Source of the DNA: Lingula anatina
Taxonomy: Eukaryota > Brachiopoda > Lingulata > Lingulida > Lingulidae
DNA: 64,000 nucleotides
Direction of reading: 5' to 3'
Assembly: GCF_001039355.2 (NCBI RefSeq)
Contig: NW_019775891.1
Location: 291,559 to 355,558 of the forward strand
The notes under the pieces are model-generated. The model saw only the letters and a list, made by a program, of their open reading frames with translations. It was not told the DNA's origin and did no database searches. Of this stretch, positions 47,769 to 59,185 are shown piece by piece (position 1 is the first letter of the stretch; each line of letters opens with the position of its first letter). The position numbers and the translations under genes are program-made.

Positions 47769-49499
47769 AGCATACCCGTTTCCTGCACATCCGAACATTC
47801 AGCTTTCAAGCTGTCGTTGATGTAAACCTCTCCGTCTCGGACGATCCACAAGACCCCGCCCACTAACTGTGAAAACTCGCCGCTTGTCACTTCCTCTTCT
47901 GTTATATAACTGCATCATGCAATACAACAGTTTTCTATAAAGATTTTGTACTGAAGAAGAGTAAAAACATTAGGGGTCGACAATACAGTTCTTACAAATA
48001 AATTAAACTGCACATTGTATAAAGGAGTAAAAACGCCATAACTAAGGAGTCTTATAAAGAATCCATTTTCTGATAGCCTGACTGCGTCGTATCGTTATCT
48101 TAAAGCAAAAGCAAAGAGATTTTTGAGGGTTTCTAAGGAAAATTACGAATATTTATTTTTCAATGGATCAATATCGTTAGTTGATACCAGTGGCTCCTGA
48201 TCTACGTTACCATTAAAGGTGTCTTAAAACCAAGGGTCAATTCAAATCTATACATATCTAATCTTAATTTGGATCATACAACTTGATATTGAAATAGTGA
48301 TATTGCCGATAAGAAACATCCATACTCTAAGCTAGTGTGTGTACTAGGTACCTCACCCAACATACAAACTCCCGTCCTTCCTTATCCCAAAGTGCGCGTT
48401 TTGTATGCCGCCTGTGTTAACCCGCAACTTGCCGTCTGTTATCACGTTACCTGGGGAAGACAAAACCAGAAACAGAATGTCTGTGAGTAAACTTTCAACA
48501 GATATGTCTCATGAAAAATAGTAATCAAAGTGGAAGGCTGCTCTGGTAAATTATTGTTCTGCAACAGCATATTAGGAAAGGGAAAATATTTTTGGGCATC
48601 AGAGAAGGTTGTTTTGTTCCTTGCGGATATTTTAAATGGAATGTGGCGCTCTGGAAAAAAAGCAAAAACATTTTTTCGATGCTGCAATGCAAAGCTTGAC
48701 TACAAAGTAGAACTGTTCTAAACATCTGATCATTTATATTGTGTGAAAACAAAATAAAATAGCAACTTTATGGCGCACCGTAACAGCCTCCATTTGTGGT
48801 ATTAAAGAAGCCAGCGTTCACTGCGTAAATACAGTTCTTCTGGCGCGCAGACGTCTTGACGGTGGCTCTTTCCCCAGACGCCAGTGAGCACGTGCCAGGA
48901 CGACCTGGCTCCAGTACCGCGACTGTTTCTGCGGCATTGTTGATATATGCCACGTGTCCAAACGTTGTTCTATTCCAGAACTGGTTTACAAAATATTTGA
49001 CATCTATTAGTGGTAGGGAATTGTCATTCAGCGCTGGTTTGGTCTCATGTGTGACGTTACCGTATTTGATTGGTTGGCATTCCCTGACGTAACGATGTGG
49101 ATGACGTGGACCGTGGCGATGTAGGTAGGGTTGTAAAATATCATCTTCGTCTAGCGGCGAGTCTGAAAATCTGTATATGAATGCAAAAAGAGTTAGAAAA
49201 CAGAAAGTGATATTTTGACTGTACGTTTTGTTCCAAGCATCACCTGACTATCGTATCTCTTTAAAGTAGTTTTACGTTTATGACTTGAATACGGTCACTG
49301 CATGGTACATTTGACTAAAGCCTCACCTCCGTTTTTCAGTCCAACGTCGTGTCTTTTTTATGTAAACCTTATAGGCTGCCAACGTGTACAGAAGATTAAA
49401 AATTGCTGTGGGCATTAGTACGACAAATATTTGCATCTGTTTACCTGTCTAGCTTTGGCTAATGGCAAGTGAAGCTGGCTTTCATAAGATGTTAAGGAG

Positions 49500-49571
<72 letters not shown>

Positions 49572-51306
49572 CATACCCGTTTCCTGCACATCCGAACATT
49601 CAGCTTTCAAGCTGTCGTTGATGTAAACCTCTCCGTCTCGGACGATCCACAAGACCCCGCCCACTAACTGTGAAAACTCGCCGCTTGTCACTTCCTCTTC
49701 TGTTATATAACTGCATCATGCAATACAACAGTTTTCTATAAAGATTTTGTACTGAAGAAGAGTAAAAACATTAGGGGTCGACAATACAGTTCTTACAAAT
49801 AAATTAAACTGCACATTGTATAAAGGAGTAAAAACGCCATAACTAAGGAGTCTTATAAAGAATCCATTTTCTGATAGCCTGACTGCGTCGTATCGTTATC
49901 TTAAAGCAAAAGCAAAGAGATTTTTGAGGGTTTCTAAGGAAAATTACGAATATTTATTTTTCAATGGATCAATATCGTTAGTTGATACCAGTGGCTCCTG
50001 ATCTACGTTACCATTAAAGGTGTCTTAAAACCAAGGGTCAATTCAAATCTATACATATCTAATCTTAATTTGGATCATACAACTTGATATTGAAATAGTG
50101 ATATTGCCGATAAGAAACATCCATACTCTAAGCTAGTGTGTGTACTAGGTACCTCACCCAACATACAAACTCCCGTCCTTCCTTATCCCAAAGTGCGCGT
50201 TTTGTATGCCGCCTGTGTTAACCCGCAACTTGCCGTCTGTTATCACGTTACCTGGGGAAGACAAAACCAGAAACAGAATGTCTGTGAGTAAACTTTCAAC
50301 AGATATGTCTCATGAAAAATAGTAATCAAAGTGGAAGGCTGCTCTGGTAAATTATTGTTCTGCAACAGCATATTAGGAAAGGGAAAATATTTTTGGGCAT
50401 CAGAGAAGGTTGTTTTGTTCCTTGCGGATATTTTGAATGGAATGTGGCGCTCTGGAAAAAAAGCAAAAACATTTTTTCGATGCTGCAATGCAAAGCTTGA
50501 CTACAAAGTAGAACTGTTCTAAACATCTGATCATTTATATTGTGTGAAAACAAAATAAAATAGCAACTTTATGGCGCACCGTAACAGCCTCCATTTGTGG
50601 TATTAAAGAAGCCAGCGTTCACTGCGTAAATACAGTTCTTCTGGCGCGCAGACGTCTTGACGGTGGCTCTTTCCCCAGACGCCAGTGAGCACGTGCCAGG
50701 ACGACCTGGCTCCAGTACCGCGACTGTTTCTGCGGCATTGTTGATATATGCCACGTGTCCAAACGTTGTTCTATTCCAGAACTGGTTTACAAAATATTTG
50801 ACATCTATTAGTGGTAGGGAATTGTCATTCAGCGCTGGTTTGGTCTCATGTGTGACGTTACCGTATTTGATTGGTTGGCATTCCCTGACGTAACGATGTG
50901 GATGACGTGGACCGTGGCGATGTAGGTAGGGTTGTAAAATATCATCTTCGTCTAGCGGCGAGTCTGAAAATCTGTATATGAATGCAAAAAGAGTTAGAAA
51001 ACAGAAAGTGATATTTTGACTGTACGTTTTGTTCCAAGCATCACCTGACTATCGTATCTCTTTAAAGTAGTTTTACGTTTATGACTTGAATACGGTCACT
51101 GCATGGTACATTTGACTAAAGCCTCACCTCCGTTTTTCAGTCCAACGTCGTGTCTTTTTTATGTAAACCTTATAGGCTGCCAACGTGTACAGAAGATTAA
51201 AAATTGCTGTGGGCATTAGTACGACAAAAATTTGCATCTGTTTACCTGTCTAGCTTTGGCTAATGGCAAGTGAAGCTGGCTTTCATAAGATGTTAAGGAG
51301 AAAGGT

Positions 51307-51357
<51 letters not shown>

Positions 51358-52574
51358 GTTTCTGTTTATTTGTAAGAAAAGTAGATGATTTTCTCATGGG
51401 CCGACTCCTTAGGTTAACTTCGGATAAGATAACGGGAAAATTGTCTTTGAGGAAACGTTATAATACACTATACAAAACCTACTGTAATTCTGATCTATTT
51501 GCACATACATCAATCAAGCAAACCGAGAAAACATTATAATTGAGAAAATAGCTTTTAGCACTGCTGGAGTAAAAAGAAGTATTATTCTAACTTGCTCAAA
51601 ACCACTACTACAAGGTCGAGTTCAACTTGTTGTAGTTATTAGTTAGAGCTGGTTTGTGGAGAGAGTTAAAATGGGAATAGCATGCGGATACGGGTGCACG
51701 CTTACCCTAAAAAAAAGGACTCGCGACTGGCTATACATGCAACTATATGGCTGTGCTCTGTGTCGTTTGCATGTGCGTTCGTGTTTGCATTCGTGAGTGT
51801 GTGAAGCCAGATGGACAGTGTATATATGTGTATAAACGAGCGATCAATTTTAAAGTGTATTTACGCTTGCACGTGTTCATGCGCGCGGATGTGTATGAGT
51901 GTGTGTGTGTGTGTATGCATGTGTGTATATGTGCTCGCGCAAGCGTGCGTGTGTAGGCCTATGTGTGCGTGTGTGTGAGAGAGAGAGAGAGAGAAAGATT
52001 GAGAGAGAATCAGAGATACCTTAAAATGGCATGCACATTTTATTGCTCTTCCTGACAGACAGCTATGAAAAGTCAACATCTCGTGTCATGCCACGGCTAT
52101 TGTTCATACATCGGTGTTACATATGTAATCTCAGACGAAGGGAGCTCGTATACACGACACGTCCCGAGTCCAAAGTTCTAAGTGCAGACTCACCAAAATA
52201 TTAGAATATCAGCCCCAAAATGAAACATTTGTCAACACTGTCTCGCTTTTGTCAGAAAAATAAAAACATTTCCAGACACCAAAATTCGAAGTACCAGGAC
52301 TTACCTTCCCTCTACCAAGGACGCAGATAAATTACGTACACTTTTCTCACGGCAGAGAATTGTGTCATACATGTAGATATCCGTGAATATCTAGTGAAAA
52401 AAATCTATCTGTGACCCTGGAAGAGAGTAAAACTTACCTGAGGTAATGTCCTGACATAGCGTCCTCTGGAAACGCAGCCGCCTTGGTGAATTCACAGTTC
52501 ATTAACACCTGCAGAAGCAGGGTCACTAACACCACTCCAGCAGACGAACTTTTCATGTTCGATAGCTGAACCAT
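46148..52574 (-). CDS. NAGPA: N-acetylglucosamine-1-phosphodiester alpha-N-acetylglucosaminidase-like (uncovering enzyme), with exons 2-4 in two tandem copies
   Basis: Using one copy of exons 2-4, the exons (52438-52574; 48779-49170 or 50580-50971; 48357-48450 or 50158-50251; 47776-47909 or 49577-49710; 47077-47185; 46538-46666; 46148-46274) join in frame to 1122 nt, 373 aa. In vertebrates this enzyme removes GlcNAc from GlcNAc-P-mannose on lysosomal hydrolases in the trans-Golgi, exposing mannose 6-phosphate. Evidence: an N-terminal hydrophobic signal segment (VVLVTLLLQVLM), the NAGPA N-terminal pattern RYVRECQPIKYGN, AVLEPGRPGTC, CIYAVNAGFFNTTNGGC, GGIQNAHFGIRKDG, GGVLWIVRDGEVYIN, KFVNVLSARTAVGYD, and LWEFAEFLIRLGMVNAINLD followed by GGGSTTTV, the hallmark of the phosphodiester glycosidase fold. 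It ends 36 residues after GGGS without EGF repeats or a transmembrane helix, so the product may be soluble and secreted, or C-terminal exons may be missed. Confidence 0.85.
46538..46666 (-). CDS. NAGPA: NAGPA exon 6 (GGGS motif)
   Basis: 129 bp, acceptor actttccag, donor gtaagg. Encodes ATLWEFAEFLIRLGMVNAIN, then LDGGGSTTTVINGTVANYP. The Asn-Leu-Asp-Gly-Gly-Gly-Ser core is the family signature and part of the active-site region. Confidence 0.92.
47077..47185 (-). CDS. NAGPA: NAGPA exon 5
   Basis: 109 bp, single copy, acceptor ttttttttcag, donor gtatac. Encodes TLLKFVNVLSARTAVGYDAR, GRAMIVQIDGRTLHR: the conserved KFVNV.SARTA.G segment of NAGPA. Confidence 0.88.
47660..47769. repeat. Compound (TG)n(AG)n microsatellite, left boundary of NAGPA duplication
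   Basis: GT-rich, partly interrupted by C, then about 50 bp of AG, ending a few bases from the donor of NAGPA exon 4. Confidence 0.9.
47776..47909 (-). CDS. NAGPA: NAGPA exon 4, proximal copy
   Basis: 134 bp. Its donor phase (one base) fits exon 5 at 47185, giving ...QETGTLLKFVNVL. The donor is 6-7 bp from the end of an (AG)n array. Confidence 0.88.
48357..48450 (-). CDS. NAGPA: NAGPA exon 3, proximal copy
   Basis: 94 bp, encodes the GGIQNAHFGIRKDGSLYVG segment; splice sites and sequence identical to the distal copy 1801 bp away. Confidence 0.87.
48779..49170 (-). CDS. NAGPA: NAGPA exon 2, proximal copy
   Basis: Same sequence as exon 2'. Long form starts at 49170 (in frame with exon 1). 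Short form starts at 49162 after the internal ttttcag acceptor and is in frame with exon 4', so a transcript containing both triplets could stay open. Ends at GTTACG before donor gtgcgc. Confidence 0.85.
49503..49570. repeat. Compound (TG)n(AG)n microsatellite between the two NAGPA copies
   Basis: GGTGTGTG.. then (AG)n, marking the junction of the 1801-bp repeat. Confidence 0.92.
49577..49710 (-). CDS. NAGPA: NAGPA exon 4, distal copy (4')
   Basis: 134 bp, acceptor catgatgcag, donor gtatgc. Encodes YITEEEVTSGEFSQLVGG, VLWIVRDGEVYINDSLKAEC, SDVQET. The (AG)n array lies immediately downstream in the intron. Identical to 47776-47909. Confidence 0.85.
50158..50251 (-). CDS. NAGPA: NAGPA exon 3, distal copy (3')
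   Basis: 94 bp, acceptor cttccccag, donor gtgagg. Encodes NVITDGKLRVNTGGIQNAHF and GIRKDGSLYVG. Identical to 48357-48450. Confidence 0.85.
50580..50971 (-). CDS. NAGPA: NAGPA exon 2, distal copy (2')
   Basis: 392 bp; acceptor catatacag joins in frame to exon 1 (giving HYLRFSDSPLDEDD). A second acceptor ttttcag lies 8 bp further in. Encodes the N-terminal half of the catalytic domain: ECQPIKYGNVTHETK, AYINNAAETVAVLEPGRPG, NCIYAVNAGFFNTTNGGC. Coding sequence is identical to the copy at 48779-49170. Confidence 0.85.
51304..51358. repeat. Compound (TG)n(AG)n microsatellite, right boundary of NAGPA duplication
   Basis: Same compound structure as the inner array, followed by unique DNA (GGTTTCTGTTTATTTG). 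Confidence 0.92.
51880..51993. repeat. GT-rich then (GA)n tract, NAGPA intron 1
   Basis: Imperfect GT/GC-rich stretch followed by GAGAGA; same compound type as the duplication-boundary arrays and only 0.6 kb from one of them. Confidence 0.85.
52438..52574 (-). CDS. NAGPA: NAGPA exon 1 (signal peptide)
   Basis: ATG at 52574 (a second in-frame ATG is six codons on). Codes for a basic/polar start, a hydrophobic core AGVVLVTLLLQVLMNC, and FPEDAMSGHYL plus two bases, before the donor gtaagt. A TATA-like sequence lies about 50-65 bp upstream. Confidence 0.75.
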
Positions 52575-52622
52575 ATTCTATAGTGCTGCGTGCGTTGCAG
52601 CTATAGCACACTTTAAATTATT

Positions 52623-52640
52623 GTTATATATTATATACCC
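52623..52640 (-). promoter_or_regulatory. TATA-like box upstream of NAGPA
   Basis: On the minus strand the sequence reads gggTATATAATATATAACAA, about 50-65 bp upstream of the ATG at 52574. Position is right for a TATA box with a short 5' UTR. AT-rich surroundings make chance occurrence possible. Confidence 0.4.
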
Positions 52641-53202
52641 GTGCGAGTTAACTTTGAAGTGATGAGCCTTGCCACACTTTAAAGCACCAGTCTGCAAAAT
52701 AATTCATGTGCAATATTGACTTAAATCCTGGCTGGTTTAACTACACCACGTACAGCCGTGTGCTGCGATGATGCCTATGTCCGGGAAGCGGAAGTATACA
52801 GTTTCATTTCTAGTCCAGTTGCGACGGTCTAACTTTCAACGTACCATCACTGAGTTCGCTCGGGTACAATGTGTAACCATAAGCATAAATTCTTTATCGC
52901 TCCGCACATCGGCACGACTTCTGAGGCAAGTCGTGTATCGGTAATAGTCTCCTGCGGTGAAAAAAATCGTACTAACACTATCTCACTCAGTAAAACGGGC
53001 CCAAGTTAACTAAAAATACGTCTTAATACTGGCGCTGTTCTCTCTCCCATGGTTGTAAGCCAGCAGGAGTACATAGCCTCTATGTAAACCCAGGCCAGTG
53101 GTAATCTGCTGTGTACATACTGACAATGTTGTAAGGGTTGATAAGGGAAGGCATTTATGAACTCCCAAGAGCAATGGAAATGTTGTACGAGAGAATGTGA
53201 AT

Positions 53203-53227
53203 GGATATGTGTGTGTGGTGGTGTTGG

Positions 53228-53258
<31 letters not shown>

Positions 53259-53280
53259 GGTGGTGGTGGTGGTGGGGGAG
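53203..53280. repeat. (GTT)n(GGT)n repeat
   Basis: GTGTGTGGTGGTG, GTTGTT units, then GGT units; G-rich on the plus strand. Open frames through it (poly-Gly and poly-Pro) are compositional. Confidence 0.93.
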
Positions 53281-53805
53281 TGGGGTGGAAGAGGTCCAAA
53301 GATATCTCCTTTTTAATAGCTTGCAGGTTTCTAAATTGCAATTACATTTTAAGATCGATGTATGATTGTATTTTATATTTTTTTTTGTTTGTATAGCAAT
53401 CTTAAAATACTTTCATTCAACATACATGTATAATGTCTCCAACAGAGCGACTAATGTCTGAAAAAAGCGAAAAACGTCATTTATTTCAACAGTTAAAAGG
53501 TGCACAAAAGGATCCGGCAGTGTCTCTCAAAATTGAAATTGAGGTTTTAAAACTGCGCTTTCCTTGATATTTGCACTCCCTTTTTTCGCATTACATGACG
53601 CCGCCGGGTGTGCAATTTATAACGGCAATATAAGTTTATTTATCCTGTAAAAGAATTCGTTATATCGCTCATTGCTACATGATTTAGTGCTGTGAGAGAT
53701 ATTTTCTTGAAATAGTGCAACGGTTGTCAATATTTAAAGCTAAATTATGTTGCAAATCTTGGTATTCGACCTGTTTTTTAAGTAAGAAAACATTACATGC
53801 GCCTC

Positions 53806-53807
<2 letters not shown>

Positions 53808-53850
<43 letters not shown>
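53808..53850. repeat. (GA)n microsatellite
   Basis: 43 bp of uninterrupted GA in the NAGPA-RXR intergenic region. Confidence 0.96.
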
Positions 53851-53852
<2 letters not shown>

Positions 53853-54732
53853 AGCCAATTCTTTACAGTGATTATTGCAGTACCTATCAAGGTAGTGCAA
53901 GACCACCAGTGAAATGATCTTAAGGGAACCAGATAAATACACAGATCTGATAAATACGTTACAAAGTTTATATTAGATATTACAAATGCTTGTGTCAAGT
54001 TATTTCGATATGAAATGCTTATATAGTGGCGATTATTTCCAAAATGGTCCCCAGTCTGTAACTGATACGGACAGATTAGGCAGGTCACTTGTGAAGACTG
54101 CGGTAACTATGTGATTTCTGGAAAATCATTAAGTCGAATGTTTACTCAGATTGTTTGCTAGTTGGCACTTGAATAAAAGCGTTAACACATGTATTGATCA
54201 CCGCGTGAAAATTAAAGGCATATTAAGCCACTGGTTAGATTTGAAAAAATGAACGGATCGTCTAGTCACTGGATCCACAGTTTACAACCGGATGAAATTT
54301 TGGATTTCTGTCCCTTATTGGCCTTTTTTATGATTCTAATGGACATACAGTTAAATATTTTCTTTTCTGAAAAATTCTAATAACGTTGTGTCAGCTTAGA
54401 AATAAAAGAGAAATAAAATGTCACTAGGTGTTTTTATATACAGTAGCGGCGGGAGGTGGATGTAAAGCTGGAGTCACATTTCAATATAACTTCTATGCAA
54501 AAAAAAAAAAAAAAAAATCACACGTCACCTAGTACGGCCGATATGAAGGTGCAATAAACAGAGCATAATATTTCCTGTTATGAATATGCCTGATTACTTT
54601 CATTTACAGCCGCAATATTTTATGTCTTCACGATATCACCCGCTGATGTCTTATGGATTATATTGCGTCTAGGGTGAACTGCATGTTTAAAGGGAAAACA
54701 CCTCTTCTTATCAGATTTATACATGTGTTTCA

Positions 54733-54733
54733 C

Positions 54734-54766
<33 letters not shown>
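54733..54766. repeat. (AAT)n microsatellite
   Basis: Perfect AAT/ATA trinucleotide run; a second one is at 56737-56764. Confidence 0.95.
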
Positions 54767-57700
54767 TTATTCAGCTTTGAATGTTACAATTTAACATTGT
54801 TTGCTGTCTAGACTACTACAAAAACTACCATAATATGCTTACATAAAAGAGAGTGCTACTTCATTGTGCTCTTAACTGTATATACTGTGATATTGCTTTC
54901 AGTGACTTATGGTCTCGAGGGTTAATATGGATAGTTTCTGATCACTAATAAATACATTGTAAACAACTCATAAAAGTATGATAAATGACATTTTACCACC
55001 AAAGCTGTGGTTATATCGTTCTTATTCTGGAATCTCTGCTTGCCATCAGACCACGTGGACCTTCACAGATGGCTACCCTTCGTTAAAATCTCTTAAGAGA
55101 TTATTACATTAACCATTGGCAGGTATGGGTCGTTTACCCCCCCCCTTTTCCCGCCAAAATGAACAGTTGTTAATTCTTAAATTAAGCGGCAAAAAAAAAA
55201 AAAAAAAAAAAAAAAACTTCAGTTGCGAGATGAAATCGCGGCAATGGTAAGCTTTATAACTTCCTTACCACCCAGTTCCGTCTTGCACTAGATATCTTAT
55301 GTGCTTTGAACTTACTCTTAGAACATACTGCTTAAGCGAAAAAAAAAGCTGAAAATATGGGGAACAGGAATAGTGTAAATGCTGTAATAAGAGAAACTTT
55401 TAAAGACTTATTTTTGGAACAGTGTATTGTCATTGATCAAGCATTTTCTGTTCGTTCCGAACTTTCATTCTATAGACTATTCTTAAACAATTGCCTTCAA
55501 CAATTTTTAGACTTATAATTTCAGATTTCTAAATAGCTTTTTGTATTTTTAACTCACAATTTCAATTTTGTCATTCAAAATCTCTATCAAGTGTAATGTT
55601 TAGCTCATAACTTGTAAGACCCATTGTAATTTTCAGTGGCATGTACCATATAAAGAATATACTTTATTATTATTATAATTAATAATAATGAAAAAGAATG
55701 ACTTCAGTTGTGTTGGTGTCAGAGGAGATACACATGAATGTGTTTTTCTCCCCTGTCTCATCTACCGCAATCATCGCCATCCTCGGATGACCGATCACGT
55801 TATTTTCATGATGATTGTAATAGTCTTTGTAAAATTCTTAGAAATGTTTTCTACAATAACGTGTTGATTCTGATATTAATTCTACTAAACAAAAATTAAT
55901 AAAGTAATACCGTGTGTGTATGCGTGAAGCATTCTGTCAAGTCATTTGGTGTATTGATCACAGAAAGGCTACCTCCATTTCTATTTTTTTTCCTCTCGAG
56001 CACTACCATGTAGATCTGCGTGCATGTTTAAAAAGGTACACGTGTCACAATAACATGATTATCACGGTGTGACATGAGGAAAGGAAGAGTATTTTCAACA
56101 TGCCTCTTTTTTTCCTTTTTGGGGTTTACAGCAAAGTTATAATTCACGAGTATCGAGAAAAACATTGGAACAAAGATCACCTTATGAAACCGGATTCCCT
56201 TCAGCTCAGAGGTCACGGAGGATTTTTGGCACAATCCAAAACTGTTGGGGGGAAAAAATTGTGCGCGTTCCACGAGATCACAAAGAGCATACCTGTAAAT
56301 CCCATTAACGTCCAGAGACATTTTGAACAAGAAACAACACCGCAGACCCATGTCTAATGTTTATTTACAAGGCTGTCACTGTCTACATGCTACCCTAGCA
56401 GTGGTTTGCATTTTTCTTCAGAAAAAAAAGCCTTCTTCGAAAGTTCTTAACTTCAGTTGCTTCAAGGCCGGTGCAGGGACAAGTGAACGCTACAAGGAAA
56501 TGATTAAAAACTTTGACATACCTTTCAAATTTTACTCAACTCTTTTTTTTTTTTTTACTTTCCTCATTGCCCAAGCACTTGTACTTTTATGAACAATGTA
56601 GAACCCTGCACCTTGGATGAACAAATTCTGAGTCATAACTAGCACAAACAAGTCTATAAATAGACTAACAGGTCTTAAATATGGTCAGTGACCCAACTTC
56701 TAGCATAGCTTGGCTTGCTCCACACAACACTACATCTATAATAATAATAATAATAATAATAATACAACATAACATAGAAAAATAGCACATTTCTTTCCAT
56801 TTGAGTCTACAGTTGTATAAAATCTTCCCTCCAACTTGGCCTTGTTGTTCACTAAGAGCATTTAATTTTCCCTTGGTTTCTTTTTTGTGTATTTAAAAAG
56901 AGAAGGAATAGGATATCTAGTAGATTTTTTTTTAATTTGCCTGTGCTGGCTGCCAAAATAATGTAATTATCTATATGGCTCCAATAAAAAAGATTAAACC
57001 ATTATGTTTTGAATAAATGCACTGTACTTAATAATGCACGTAACTTGAACATGGCCAAAGGAAAACAACTGAAAAGTGTGAATAGCAAATCCATCTCAAT
57101 AAAAACTACATTAATATATATTGTTTCACTTGATCTTTCTACAATGTGTCTAAAATTAAGCCGGAATAATTTTAAGATATAATCAAAGAGTGAACAAATT
57201 TGCTTTACTAATTAGATTCAAGCAGATTTTTTGTACAGACTATTTTTTGAACTACGCTCAGTTAAATCTGAGCCTATATTTAACCAAAAGGTAAAAGAAA
57301 TCATTAAATTTTCAGACTCAATCTGGCTGCATATCAAATATACATTATGTGAAAAACATTTGACAAAAAATCTCTTTTCATGATTTTTTCTTTTTTTGCT
57401 AAATGAGTTTAAATACAGATCTTAAAAAACACCACTTTTTACATTAATTCTGTAACTTGAACACTGGTTAATATCTCCACCTAAAATTCAATAACAACAT
57501 TTTTTTTCAATAGAAACATCCCCCCTTTCACATACCACTAGGTGGCGTAATCAAGAGGAGCTGCTTCCATGAACATATAATACATCTCAGAACCAATTAT
57601 AATATAAGCACAATAGACTAGAAGAGTCAACTGCCACTTTTTGCTACTTTAAAGTAGACAATACTTAAATATTAACAAGGACACTGCTTTCTAAACCAGC

Positions 57701-58931
57701 CACCAGGTGACTCTTTACAAGAAGAGATCAAGTCCAAGCCATCAGGATTCATGCTACCAAGAAGAGGGAGGCTTGCATTAGTGATAAGCTTGTAATTACA
57801 AATTTCCCTTTTGTTTTTGATATAAACTGCATGTAATTCTACACCACGCCTGAGCAGCTGTTACACACTTTACAAGTAAAGTTAGAGCTTTAGCAACCTT
57901 TTAAACTTATCAAGGGCTCATTTCTCACTATTTAATTAAAACCTGTTCTACAATATTGCAGACCCACTTAGTTTTAATTCATTCTAGAACATTTTTTTAA
58001 TAACTTTTCAATGTTTAAGCTGCTACACTATCCCCATAATAAACTTTACTGTAAAGAAAATGCATCCTGTTAAAAATGAAGTGCCACTTTACAAATTTTA
58101 CAAATTTTAACTTTTCATTATTGGTCAATAAACAGGAAAACAACAAGTAAATGATGCAGTGTGAGCCATTCACACTATAACAGGAATTAAGTCAATAAAA
58201 TAACTACAATTAGAAAAAAAAAGATAACTTAAAGACAAGTTATGCCAGTTAACCAAGCTCTCTTAATTTTTTTTCCTAATGCAAATGCACCACATAAGTA
58301 TTTCTCCCTCCCATTAACTGTTATAATTCTGTAATTTCCACCTTGTGATATCTGCAGCATGGCAAACTGTTTCATTTTGTGGCCATTCCTACAACACTCA
58401 GTGGCATGCCAAGTGTTTCAGTCCTCTACAGGGAGCTACACTCACACTATAGTGAGGTAGGAAGAGAGGGGAGGGTGGAGAGAGGTGGGGTCCTTTTATA
58501 AGACCCTGTAGACTGCCTACTTCTCCCCCTAAACTGGTGCCGGGGCCACTGGTCTCAGCTACTACACTGCAGTACTCTGTACTGTAACGTGGTTGTGTAA
58601 CACAGGACTACACTGTGGGGTTTACTCATATCTACAACAAATACAGTCTCTCAGTTATCCCATATCAGTGGTCCAACTGGACAGAGCTCTTCCTTTCAAT
58701 AAGGGCAAAGAAATATTCCTAAAATACAAGATACAATATCAATAACTCCTTCTCTCCCACACCATCACTTCATCTTCCTTCTCTCACTCTGTCTCTCCTT
58801 CATATCCAGGAACCACATATATCCAGGAGTTAGCTAGTAGTATGATACATATTGTCACACCCTGCTGTGTCCATGTGTTCTTAACAAGGACACGGGTCAC
58901 TCACAAGGAGTGTCACTCCACTGCCACCTCT

Positions 58932-59185
58932 TCAAGTGACAGGGTTGGGGCTTTCTAGCATCTCCATTAAGAAAGTGTCGATGGGCGTGTCTCCGATGAG
59001 CTTGAAGAAAAACAGATGTTCCAGACACTTGAGGCCGATGCTTCGTAGAGCTGGCAGTCGGAGGAGCAGCTTGGCGAAGCGTCCTGGCTCATCTGGGTAT
59101 TGTGTCCTGCAGTATTCCTCCAGGCTGGCATACACCTTCTCTCGCAACTGTTCTACCTGGGACACAGAGGTGAGACCCTTGGCAT
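58932..59185 (-). CDS. RXR: RXR last coding exon: helices 9-12, AF-2 and stop
   Basis: Acceptor tgtttgcag. Encodes [70 protein letters not shown], with TGA at 58932-58934. Confidence 0.97.

Larger units (their letters stand above)
47770..51304. repeat. 1801-bp tandem duplication carrying NAGPA exons 2-4
   Basis: Copies 47770-49503 and 49571-51304, separated and flanked by (TG)n(AG)n arrays. I see two substitutions outside the microsatellites, both intronic (48634 A/50435 G; 49428 T/51229 A). Exons are identical. The array at each boundary is the obvious site of unequal exchange, or of an assembly error. Confidence 0.95.
52641..58931. other. Intergenic NAGPA-RXR, including probable RXR 3' UTR
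   Basis: Only microsatellites and A/T runs (poly-A at 54500-54517 and 55191-55216). The 56.4-58.9 kb part next to the RXR stop may be a long 3' UTR. Two overlapping antisense frames near 56.0-56.4 kb lack family similarity and coding bias. Confidence 0.45.

Noticed and set aside
47580-47890. Open frames rich in Leu-Ser or Arg-Glu
   Set aside because: Translations of the (AG)n/(TG)n array fused to the edge of NAGPA exon 4; the real exon stops at the donor before the array.
47770-51304. Direct repeats that could suggest a CRISPR-like array
   Set aside because: Eukaryotic coding duplication of two long units, not short repeats with spacers.
53006-53396. Open frames with poly-Pro or poly-Gly
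   Set aside because: They are translations of the (GTT)n(GGT)n microsatellite.
56028-56357. Overlapping plus and minus open frames of 85-107 aa
   Set aside because: No recognisable domain, no clear splice or start context, and both strands are open over the same AT-poor patch, as expected by chance.
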